This document shows, piece after piece, positions 1 to 9,540 of a DNA stretch of 26,144 nt (position 1 is the first letter of the stretch; every line of letters starts with the position of its first letter). The position numbers and the translations under genes are program-made. The notes beneath the pieces were generated by a model, which was not told the origin of the DNA, made no database searches, and was given only the letters and a program-made list of their open reading frames with translations. The DNA comes from Larix sibirica. Its lineage: Eukaryota > Streptophyta > Pinopsida > Pinales > Pinaceae. The stretch is taken from assembly GCA_004151065.3 (NCBI GenBank), contig NWUY0300012868.1, forward strand, positions 9,136 through 35,279. The letters run 5' to 3'.

Positions 1-38
1 TGGTGCCCAAGAGGGGTTCAAATCCCCTCCCTCTTACA
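1..38 (+). repeat. tRNA-like T-arm / B-box fragment at the window edge (SINE or tRNA 3' part)
   Basis: The sequence AGGGGTTCAAATCCCCT (positions 12-28) forms a perfect 5-bp stem with a 7-base loop carrying TTCAAAT, as in a tRNA T-arm, and contains a Pol III B-box-like GGTTCAAATCC. It is followed by CCCTCTTA, which could be the 3' strand of an acceptor stem. The 5' half lies outside the window, so a real tRNA gene cannot be told from a tRNA-derived SINE. The surroundings are repeats, which favours a SINE or a tRNA pseudogene. Confidence 0.35.
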
Positions 39-659
39 ATATTTTTACATAACTGTACCAACAATAAAATAATTCATCCCATCAAATAAATTCTTTTGAA
101 ACCAACACCTAGTTCATCATTATCTAACACAAATTAACCTCATAATTATGGTTCAAACAACAATAAAACCTTTCCAGCACCAAAACAACTCAAACCAACC
201 ATTAGCTCATTCATATATGGTACAATTTCCATCATGCATGTCAAAACCAACACAAAATTATTTGAATCAGGACATCATGCAACCATACAACCAACACAAT
301 CCACTGAATCAACACTAAAAACCGCTCAATGAACCAACATGTGCACCGGTGACTAATGTAGTAAGTTTAAATGTGAACTAGCGATGGCTAACAATGGTAC
401 CCACCCAAGGGGTTGTTCATTGTAAAATCCTTGTGAACAAAAATGATCTTCCACCCATTAACCAAAGTTGTTGAGCTCCATTTCCAAATCTGACAAATGA
501 ACCAAGGAGAAAAGGGAATATGGGTTTTCTATTTTCCCTGATTTTCATTTTTAAAATTTTCTATTTTTTGCATGAAGAAGTATGCTTGGCATCTCCTTGT
601 TTTTCAACTTTTTTTAGTATAATTTTTTAATAATAATTTTTTTTTCTTGAAAATTGTGC
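39..659. other. Anonymous AT-rich non-coding stretch
   Basis: I see no open frame, no recognisable repeat unit and no RNA gene here. The sequence is AT-rich with homopolymer A and T runs, the densest around 595-645. Confidence 0.5.
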
Positions 660-1560
660 TAAAGAACCTCTGACTTTGACTGAAGAGGCCAAGGAGGGTC
701 TCGATGAGACAGATTCGAAATGAGGCATGCAACATGTCGTTGGAAAGGCCTCGATGAGCCCATCATGAATATGTCATCAATGATCTGATATTGTGCCATC
801 TATCACCTCATTTTTTCTTGATAAAATTTGTCCATAATATTGATTGGCTAGTGGGGTCCGCAAAAGACTCAATTTTGAGAAGGTTGTCACACTGTCATAT
901 GATGCCCAATTAAGAAAAACAAAGTATCATTGGAAATATCTCATCAATTACTTTGATGATGCCCACTCATAAACAAGGCATGATAATCATGTCCATTTTT
1001 AACTATTCTAAAACTCTATTATGCCAGTTACCAAAACAACCCCCTCATAAATAGTACTAAACTCTATGACAACCATAACTAGGTCATCCGATGTCGAAAT
1101 TAGGTGAATTAATGAGGTGTCGTTGGAAAAAGATCATAACCAAATACAACATTGAAACTCTAAATTTATGATTTAGAGTCTCTTAACAACGTTTTTTAAA
1201 TCATGAACTATTACCACCAAATCATTACTTAAATGAGGTCCTAAAAATGCAAATGCTCGTTCTCAACAATTAGGAGTTGAAACCTGGCATATGATACATT
1301 GTTGGAAAGGTCTTGGAGTGTTCTATATTACCACTCGGCTTGATTTTCCATTTGGATTGGATTCAAATTAAAATATGATGAGGAAGTCATGACAATGGAA
1401 TTTGTCCATTTACGCTTTGCACTTTGCTCTCTTTGTAGAATAAGCAAACAAACTTAGAATCAAGCAAATAATGTATCATTGGAAAGCTTATCCATATATC
1501 TACAAGGTGAGAGTTATGTATTTTTCTCATAATAAACATAACTATTTTATTTTCTATCTA
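660..1560. repeat. Very diverged tandem repeat, ~177-193 bp period
   Basis: The core TTGGAAA recurs at 740, 930, 1123, 1302 and 1479, giving spacings of 190, 193, 179 and 177 bases. Each occurrence sits in a similar context: a GGCAT/GATAC-like stretch, then GT(C/A)(G/A)TTGGAAA, then a purine-rich continuation. Between the cores only scattered phrases match, so this is an old array or one built on a loose periodic motif. It does not share its core with the 2900-5905 array. No coding potential is visible. Confidence 0.45.
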
Positions 1561-2899
1561 TAATCATGTCCACGTGTAACCCATCCAATGACTGGAAAAA
1601 TGGCCCAATGTTGAAATTTTTGCAGACTAGGCTTCTATGTCATGAAATATGACATGAGCATATTTGACATAGGAAATAATTATATGGGAGGGTTTCATAA
1701 CTTTGAAATAATCCCAAAATGGCCTCCTCAAGGGCTAAAATATTATGCTCATGAAATGAGCCAAACTAGGTGGGATTGATCTCAATTGTGGGCCAACAAG
1801 ATCCTATCGGACATTGTGGCCTTAATGCCTATCATAAATATGACTCAAGTGTTGTAATAGGTTAGGGAATACTAAAATTTTGAAGTTCAATGAACCCTAC
1901 TAACCCAAACCAAGTGCAAGAGGCCTTACCAATCCATTAACCCAACCAATGAAATTATCTTTTATTGAGTCAAGGTGGGGCTAATAATGACCAATGATAC
2001 ATTTTATGTTCTTGATAAGTCACCAACTGTCCAAAATAACCATAGAAACTAACTCATCGGTACTCTTTAATAGGGCAAGAGTCATAATGAATATGACTCC
2101 TACCACTTTCTTTATTGGAACCAAATTCTAGAAAGTTGCTCGGGTCAACCTTCTTACTGACTTGGAAGAGCTAAGAATTGAAAAAGATCATGTTGAGATT
2201 ATTTTTTTCCATGGGACAAGTGAATTATTAGAATAATTACATGCCCTACATATGTGCATTATTTTAAAGGTGGATGGTTTCCCCTTCCTCGATTTGCCCT
2301 ATTTTTTCCTTGTGTAGCTCCTCTTTCCTCTTTCATTTTTCATCTCATGGATCCACGAAGGAGGCTTGATCATTGATCCCTTGATTGTGATCATTTCCCT
2401 CACCAAGGTCATTTCCATCAACCCTTTTGATCCTCCTTTTATTGTATTCCCCAGCACTCACACAAATGAATGAGGTTTGATATTTGGACTATGGTGACAA
2501 AGGCTTAGAGAGGGATTGCAGTGTAATATCCTGGATTTTTTTCCAATGCTTTCTAGTGGTAGTACAAACATAATATTAAACTGATACATTGCATGTAATT
2601 GGTATATAGCTACCATTTTAATGTTTGATCAAATAGGGATGGTCGTTGAGGACTAAAGCATGGTCTTGAAACAAAACCCTAGGCCTTGGCCATAAAGTGA
2701 GATTTGAAAGGGAATATTATTACAAGGTTCTTAGGGTCATTGTAAATGTGAGAGGAGGAACACAAGTGTCTTCTAATAATAAAAAATATGAATTTGGCAT
2801 GATTATTTGAACCTACTTTTGTCTTTTAAGGACTAATAATTAAGTGCAAGAGTGGTGCAATAGAATAATGGTGTTCGGGATGTCTAATACATGTTGCTA
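1561..2899. other. Anonymous intergenic DNA
   Basis: Stop codons are dense in all frames, and I find no convincing repeat unit or protein similarity. A pyrimidine-rich stretch lies around 2280-2340. Nothing more can be supported. Confidence 0.5.
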
Positions 2900-2922
2900 T
2901 ATAACCATGCCTTATGTTTACT

Positions 2923-3990
2923 CACCCAACCATGTGTAGGGCCTCATGATCCATTCCTTATGCTAAACACCATCTGAGGGAGTGAATATCTCCTCTAAAA
3001 GGTCAAATATATCATAGTGAGAGAATTTGTGGTGGTTCAAGGCCTCATTCATGGCTCTTGAGGCTTAGAAGATACCTTTAATGCATAAGGCCTATATTTC
3101 CTCTCTCGACCCGTATGGTCAAGGTACCAATACCAATACATAGTAATCAAAACCTCCTAATGTTGCATATGTCCTAAATCGGGGGCAAATGATACTCCTG
3201 AGAGGTGATTTGCGATGGTTTGAGGTAGTGTACTTGTTGTTAGATGCATAGAAAGTTACTTTAGGTCCTAAGAACTTCTTTTCATCTCTTGAACATGTCC
3301 AAGACGCTGCAAGAAATACTTGGTGTTGAAAACCTTCTAATGGTGTACATCTCACCAATCAAAGGACAAAAATCCCAAGGAGAGTTGATGCATGTTAGTT
3401 AGAGGCCTCACTCATGGCCCTTGAGCCCTGTAAGAGGCCTTTTAAGTCCAATGTTTGAGTTTCATTTCTTCATATTGGTCAAGGCCTCAAGACCAATGCT
3501 TAGTTTTTAAAAAATTGGATGCTGCCAGTATGCCCACTCAGAGGTGAAGGATCCCTTTGGGAGGTCATGTCTATTGGTTTGAGATGTTGTTGTTGGCCTT
3601 GGATGCAAGAAAAATTAGTTTATATCTTATGGCTTATGTTCCTCCCTAAATCACGTTGAGGTCCTTATGACCCATACCTTCTACTCTAAATCTCATTATC
3701 CCGACTTTAAGGTCAACTATATATCTTGTTGGGAGGTCATGTGTTTTGCTTGAGGCTTTGATCTTGGGTTTGGATTCCTCTAATATTCATTTACAACCCA
3801 AGGCTTAGATTTTTACCCCAATGATATACAAAGCCCACATACTTGTACTTACTGCTTAAACCTTGTAATGCTTCCAATACCCCACTCTCAAGCCAAGGAT
3901 GTGATCAAGAAGTCATGTGTGGTTGATCAAGATATAATGATTTTTAAAGTTGGATGCTTAAAATCTTCCTTTAGGGAATAAGTCTTAGCT
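2923..3990. repeat. Higher-order repeat, copy 1 (six monomers)
   Basis: This block aligns with 4977-5870 much better than neighbouring monomers align with one another. Shared stretches include GTGCGATGGTTTGAGGTAGT-like and AATGCATAAG-like phrases and the ACCTACTGCTTAAACCTTGTA region. The offset is about 2,054 bases over the first three monomers and about 1,885 later, so copy 2 has lost roughly 150-170 bases. The two copies enclose about five monomers (4000-4976) that are not duplicated. Confidence 0.75.
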
Positions 3991-4976
3991 TTCCATAAGG
4001 CTTCATGTGTGGTGTTTTAAGGTTTCATTCATGGATCAAGGTGCTTTAAATATTAATTTATGTGATAAAGCATGGGATTCCTTCCTTGATCATGTCTATG
4101 ATCATAAGACCCATAGTTACTCCTCAAAATCACTTAATGACACCAAACCCCACTCAGAGGATAGGGATACCCTTAGGATTCCATGTTTGGTTGTTTTAAG
4201 TGTCCTTCTTATCTATGGATTCCTGGAAGCTTTCTTTGGTACGTAAGGCCCACATTTACTCCCACGACCATGTTTATAGCCTGGAGACCTATCCTTAGTG
4301 CTAAGAAAATAATAGTGGCATCGTATCCCCACATAAAGGAGAATGATGCCCTTGAGAGGTCATTTGTAGTGTTTTGAGCCATTGTTCTTGATCCTAGATG
4401 TCTAGAATCCTCCTTTGGGGCCTAAGGCATGGGTTTCTTCCCTTGACAATATCTAGGGCCTTGATACCCATACTTATTGTTGAAAATATCTTAATCACAC
4501 CAATTTCTCCACTTGGAGGTCAAGCATACCCTAGAAAAATCATTTGAGATGGTTTAACATGATCTTCTTCACCCTATATGCCTATAATATTTATTTAAGG
4601 ACTAGGGCTAGGGTATCCTTCCTAACCATGTCTGGGGCACCAAGACCCATACCTAGTGCTTGAAAAAATGTAATGGCTTCCATATCCCCACTTGAAGGCC
4701 AAAGGTCCCCTCAAGAAGTCATGTGTGGTAGATCAAGATGCCATTCATGGAGATTGAGTCCTATAAGCTACCTTAAGAGACCAGTACTTGGTTTTCCTCA
4801 ACCAACCATGGTTAACATCCTTAGACCCATATATAGATCTCAAAAACTCATGATTGTAACCATATCCCCACTATAAGGCCAAGAATACCTGAAGGCGTTC
4901 ATGTGTGTTGTTTTAAGGTGATGTTCTTGACATTAAATTCCTAGAAGCTTCCATTAAGGTCCATGGCTTATTTGTA

Positions 4977-5870
4977 CTCCCCCGACCATGTGCAAGGCCT
5001 TATGATCCATTCTTAGTGTTAGAAACCTTCTAAGGGAGTTTATATATCCTCTCAAAGGCCAAAGATACCATAGAGAGAGAATGTATGGTAGTTCAAGGTC
5101 TCATTCGTGGCCTTTGAACCTTAAAAGATACATTTAATGCATAAGTCTTGAGTTTCCTTCCTTGACCATGGTCAAGGGCCCAATACCCATACATAGTAAT
5201 CACAACCTCATAATGGTAGAGACAAATGATACTCATGAGAGGTGAGGTGCGATGGTTTGAGGTAGTGTACTTAGTGTTAGATGCCTATAAAATTACTTTA
5301 GGTCCTGAGGACTTATTTTCCTCACTTGAACATGTCCAAGACCTTACACGAAATCCTTAATGGTGAAAATATTCTAATGGTATCCATGCCACCAATCAAA
5401 GGCTAAATATCCCATGGAGAGTTCATGCATGGTGAAGGATACCTTTGGGAGGTCATGTGTATTGGTTTGAGATGTTGTTTTTGGCCTTAGATGCATGGAA
5501 TCTTCCTTTAGGGCCTATGTCCTATGTTCCTCCCTTAATCATGTTGAGGTCTTTATGATCCATACCTTCTACTCCAAATCTCATATCCCCACTTTAAGGT
5601 CAAATATCTCATTGGGAGGTCATGTGTTTTGGATTGAGGCTTCATTCTTGGGTTTGGATTCCTCTAATATTCATTTAGGTCCTAAGGCTTAGGTTTTCAC
5701 CCCAATTATATAGAAGGCTCACATACTTGTACCTACTGCTTAAACCTTGTAATGCTTCCCATATCCCCACTTTAAAGCCAGGGATATACTCAGGAGGTCA
5801 TGTGTGGTTGATCAAGGTATGATTTTAAAAGCTGGATGCTTAAAATCTTCCTTTAGGGAATATGCCTAGC
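4977..5870. repeat. Higher-order repeat, copy 2, with a near-monomer deletion
   Basis: This is the partner of 2923-3990. Copy 1 has about one monomer length between its GCATG at ~3393 and GTGAAGGAT at ~3545. Copy 2 joins GCATG directly to GTGAAGGAT near 5430. That is the deletion expected from unequal exchange or slippage within a tandem array. Confidence 0.7.
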
Positions 5871-5894
5871 TTTTCTCCCTCGACAATGTCTAGG

Positions 5895-6300
5895 TATAAA
5901 GACATCACTGTCACTATCATTGTCATTGACATTATCGTCCTTTTTTTGTCGGACATTGGAGTTTTCACTACAATAGAAAAATATAACAATAAATGTTTCG
6001 AACCCACCATTGAGGCTCGTCATCATCATAGATAACAACAATATTATCGTCATCGTTGTAATTATTGTCATTGTAATATATCATCATCGTCATCATCATC
6101 GTCATTTTGATGATGAGAAAGGCATCTGACTACCTTACATGATCTTTGTAAAGGAGATTTGGCCTATGAGTGGGAATACATGCATCATTAGAATGTTCTA
6201 AGCAATATGGATGGGTTTTAATTATTAATTGCCATCCTCATAATCATCATCATCATCGTCATCATCGTCATCACCATCATCATCATCATCATCCCTTACA
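5895..6300. repeat. CAT/GTC trinucleotide microsatellite zone
   Basis: From about 5900 the ~180-bp array gives way to imperfect ATC/GTC trinucleotides (5905-5940, 6010-6110). A purer (ATC)n run with GTC interruptions lies at 6238-6295. A non-repetitive insert of about 115 bases (6120-6237) separates the two tracts. The minus-strand reading frame here (5853-6071) is only the low-complexity translation of the microsatellite. Confidence 0.85.
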
Positions 6301-6399
6301 TCCGTTATCCTCTAAAAAACTTCATCTCTATAACACCTAAACCTTGTAATCCTTGGCACTTGCTTTCGATATTCCACAACCTATATGACTCATAACCAT

Positions 6400-6560
6400 A
6401 ATACTATGATCTTTATAACTCCTACAAACCCTCACCTTTACAAACCTTAATCCCTAGCTCTTATAAATCTTATCATCCCTCAACCCTATAACCCCTTATT
6501 CCCACTAAACCCTAATACTTGCAATCCCTAACCCTCATAATACTAAATTTATAACACCAA
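6400..6560. repeat. C-rich, degenerate CCCTAA-like tract
   Basis: Phrases such as AACCCTATAACCCC, AAACCCTAATAC and CCCTAACCCTC recur here, the complement of plant telomeric repeats, in very degenerate form. The tract lies just upstream of G-rich telomere-like DNA of the opposite strand sense, so the two face outward from about 6600-6850. Confidence 0.5.
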
Positions 6561-6689
6561 ACCATTATCCTTACAGCTACAACTATCACATAATAACTAA
6601 AAGCCTTAGAAAACCTCATCCCCAACTCTTATAACCTCTAATGCTTATAAACCCTATCCTTATTCTCTATAACTGCTAAGCATAGGAGC

Positions 6690-7950
6690 GCCCCCCCACA
6701 TACCTAATACTTGTAACCACTAATATCAAACCACTAATCAATAATGTAAAATTTAAATATCCCCCCACATACCTAATACTTATAACCATTAATCTCAAAC
6801 GGCCAATCAACAATGTAAAAATTAAATCCTAAACTATATATCTACTAATAATAAATCCCATCCCTTGTTAGGCAGTTAAGAGCTTAGGGGTTAGGGGGTT
6901 AAGGGCTTAGGGGTAAAGGGGGTTAAGGGCTTAGAAGTTAGGGGGTTCATGGGTTAGGGGTTAAGGGATCAAGGATAACTGGGTCAGAGGGTTCGGGGAT
7001 TTATGGGTTAGGGGATTTAGGGGTTATGGTTTATTGCCTTGGGTGTTAAAGGGTTTAGGGATCTAGGTTTAGGGGTTAAGGGGTTAATGGTTTAGGACTT
7101 AGGGGGTTTAGGGATTAGGGGTAAAGGGGGTTAAGGGATTAGGGGCTAGGGGCTTAAGGGATTAAGGGTTAGGAGTTAGGGGAGAGATAACCTAACTTAA
7201 CTAAACAAATATTAATAGATACTACTTAGGTCTTTGAGAAACATTCATGGGCCATATAACTATAATACCTAATACTTATAACCACTAACCTTAAACTACT
7301 AATCATTAACACATATAACCACAAACCACTAATCAATCATGTAAAATTTAAATCCTAAACTATATATCTACTAATAATAAATCCTATCCCGTGTTAGGGG
7401 ATCAAGGGCTTAGGGCTTAGGGCTTAGGGGGTTAAGGGCCTAGGGGTAAATGGGGTTAAGGGATCAGGGGTTAGGGTTTAATAATGGATTCAAAGTTAAA
7501 GGGTTTAGAGGTTACGAGGCTTAGGGGTTAGGGGTTCAAAGGTTTAAGGGTTAGGGATTAGAGGATAGTTGACCTAACTTAATTAATAAAGATATTAAAA
7601 TATACTACTTAGGCCTTTGAGAAATGTTTATGGGCCCTATGACTATACTACCCAATACTTATAACCTCTAACCGCTAATCATTAACACGTATAACCTCAA
7701 AACACTAATCACTCATGTAAAATTTAAATGCTAAACTAAATCCCATCCTTTGTTAGGAGTTTAAGGGCCTAAGAATTAGGGGGTTAGGGGTTAGTCGGTT
7801 AAGAGATTAGGAGTAAAGGGGGTTAAGGACATTTAGGGGGTTCAAGGGTCATGGATTTGTACAGGCTCGGGGGTAAATGGGTTAGGGAGTTTAGGGTTTA
7901 TAGGCTTCGAAAGGGTTAGGGGTTAAGGGTTTATGGTTTTTTTAAGTAAA
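6690..7950. repeat. Composite interstitial telomere-like repeat, three units
   Basis: Three G-rich tracts (about 6880-7190, 7395-7565 and 7750-7945) consist of mixed TTAGGG, TTTAGGG, TTAGGGG and TTAAGGG motifs. They are separated by a related AT-rich spacer containing ACCTAATACTTATAACCACTAA, AATGTAAAATTTAAAT and CTATATATCTACTAATAATAAAT-like phrases (6700-6860, 7195-7390, 7570-7745). The junction phrase CCTAACTTAA is at about 7190 and 7570, giving a unit near 375 bp; the first unit is longer and has an internal spacer duplication. The G-rich strand has many G3-G5 runs and could form G-quadruplexes. Confidence 0.8.
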
Positions 7951-8322
7951 CTTTTGCCTTCTTTATTTATTTAGTGATCTCTCTTAAGTGTTACTTTATT
8001 GTCAAAGTATTGGGCTTATATCCATAAACTTTATGACATGTTCTTTGAAAAATTAAAGCTGTCATTTTTCATTTGATTTATAATTTATTAACATGGATCA
8101 ACTATTATATAGATAGGGAGAACCAATTTTTATCATAATTTTAAAAAAAATAGTTATCTTTCTTTATATTAATTTTACTTACAATTTATTAATATAAAGA
8201 ATATTTTTTTTATTTTGAAATCAATTTTTATTTATAAATTTATATATTTAAATTTCACTGTAATTCAAACATATATGTTTATTGTTATTAAAATTTCATT
8301 GTGATTCATAAATATATGTTTA
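7951..8322. other. AT-rich unique DNA
   Basis: Very AT-rich sequence with long A and T runs between the telomere-like units and the short tandem repeat. No frame or motif is supported. Confidence 0.5.
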
Positions 8323-8470
8323 CATCATTATTGGCATTGTTTCACTATTATAATTGATAAGATATGTTTATGTCATTATTGGCATTGTTTCACTATATTA
8401 TAATTGATAAGATATGTTTATGTTATTATTGACATTGTTTCACTATATTATAATTCATAAGATATATTGT
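8323..8470. repeat. Short tandem repeat, ~48-50 bp period, three copies
   Basis: The phrase CATTATTGGCATTGTTTCAC followed by TATTATAATTGATAAGATAT recurs starting near 8326, 8374 and 8424. Copies differ by a few substitutions and a two-base indel. The sequence is AT-rich and non-coding. Confidence 0.85.
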
Positions 8471-8628
8471 CAATATTTCAATGTGATGTATAAAGTAATC
8501 ACTAGATATAGAGGTGTAATTTTGTTATGTTAATTTGTGTGGAAACACCATCTTTTTAAGCATTTTAAACCTCAATATAAAGTTATTAAATCTATGAAAA
8601 TACTTAAAAGTAATAATAATAAAATTAA

Positions 8629-8771
8629 GCATGCCTAACGTCGCTTAAGCAATGTTGGGTTGACTCACAACCCATGGTATCGACACCTATTTCAGGTAAA
8701 GAAAACATTAAATAATCGTTGATACCATGGGTTCTACATTGACCCAATGTCACTTAAGCGATGCTAGGCCT
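8629..8771. repeat. Imperfect inverted repeat with 56-bp arms (fold-back / MITE-like)
   Basis: The left arm 8629-8684 pairs with the right arm 8716-8771 around a spacer of about 31 bases. My hand alignment without gaps gives 41 matches in 56 positions, including perfect blocks TCGCTTAAG, TTGGGT and AACCCATGGTATC. The core CGCTTAAG recurs in degenerate form at about 8807-8815 (TTTAAGCAATGTTAGG), outside the arms. No flanking target duplication is obvious, so assignment to a MITE family is not possible. Confidence 0.65.
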
Positions 8772-9105
8772 GTCTATTTTTTTTTTAAATTAATCAATTG
8801 CACCTTTTTAAGCAATGTTAGGTTTTTCCCCATTTTGATACACTCTACTACTAATCATAAATTGAGATTTGTGGGCTTGGATTAGTGTACTAAGCACATT
8901 TTTGTTGGAGGTGGGTATTTTGTTGAGGGGTTATTTTCTATTGTAATGAAAATTATGTGACTATGTTTTTCCCTAAGAGATAATCTTTTCACAAGGGGTC
9001 TTGAATTCTACATACTATACCCAAACATTTTTCATTCTTATATAGTTTGATATTCAGAATACTTATATTTTCCTCTACAATGGGTGATCTTGATATTCTT
9101 TCATT
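8772..9105. other. Unassigned sequence upstream of the broken coiled-coil frame
   Basis: Non-coding AT-rich DNA. It could be leader or LTR sequence of whatever element the 9106-9540 frame came from, but I see no primer-binding site or TG...CA boundary that would show it. Confidence 0.35.
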
Positions 9106-9540
9106 ATGGTTGAATCTAGTGAAGAAGAAGAATTTGATTGTTGCAGAGAGAAGATTACTTCATTACATGATATCACTTCTCGAGTCTAGAATGCTAATAC
9201 AAGATTAAAGGAGTAAGTTGGTTCGCTGATGGAAATTAATATTTGGATTCAACTTGAAGTTTATGCATTACAAGAATCTATTACTCATCTCTATGAAGAG
9301 GTTGGTTTACTTTAGGATAATGATGTTGGGTTCTTTGATGGCAATCAAGGATTGAAGAATAATCATGATCTCTTGCTTTCTCAATTAGCCAAGAAGGATA
9401 AGTCCATTCAAAATATCTATGATTGCCTCAACCAACAACTTGTACAAGAACTTGTTGGAAATCTTATTAATACTGAAAGGGGGGGTGTATCAGTATTAAG
9501 CGCAATTTTAAACAATTTTCACNGTCAATTATTAAAGTAA
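9106..9540 (+). pseudogene. Broken coiled-coil protein frame, possibly retrotransposon gag-related
   Basis: One frame runs from ATG at 9106 to TAA at 9538-9540, about 144 codons, interrupted by three in-frame stops. It starts with an acidic stretch (MVESSEEEEF), then leucine-rich, charged sequence with heptad-like spacing (ITSLHDITSR, LQESITHLYEEVGLL, DLLLSQLAKKDKSIQ), suggesting a coiled coil. At least two of the stops read as single C-to-T changes of glutamine codons, in line with decay. An undetermined base (N) lies at 9523, and the frame ends where dispersed repeat copy A begins (~9533), so the 3' part has been lost or displaced. An acidic region plus coiled coil after the zinc knuckle is known in some Copia polyproteins; that identity is a guess. 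No catalytic motif is present. Confidence 0.4.

Larger units (their letters stand above)
2900..5905. repeat. Diverged ~180-bp tandem (satellite-like) array with higher-order duplication
   Basis: An anchor resembling (G/A)ACCATGTCTAGGGCC recurs near 2930, 3108, 3291, 3472, 3650, 3822, 4088, 4265, 4445, 4625, 4803, 4984, 5165, 5330, 5536, 5704 and 5882. Most spacings are 165-183 bases, and the larger ones are irregular. Each monomer also carries a CCCACT..AGGCCAAGGATACC-like block, a GAGAGGTCATGTGTGGT-like block and a CCTTTAGGGCC-like block in the same order. Monomers are strongly diverged, so the array is old. The short reading frames inside it follow the repeat and are not genes. A monomer near 180 bp is nucleosome-length and is common among plant pericentromeric satellites; location in a chromosome cannot be told from here. 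Confidence 0.8.

Noticed and set aside
4007-4377. Overlapping frames of 79 and 64 codons
   Set aside because: They lie within the ~180-bp tandem array and mirror the repeat.
2900-5905. CRISPR-like array
   Set aside because: Repeats are ~180 bp, diverged and contiguous, with no short identical repeats alternating with unique spacers; the context is plant nuclear DNA.
5853-6071. 72-codon Asp/Ser/Met-rich antisense frame
   Set aside because: Low-complexity translation of the CAT/GTC microsatellite.
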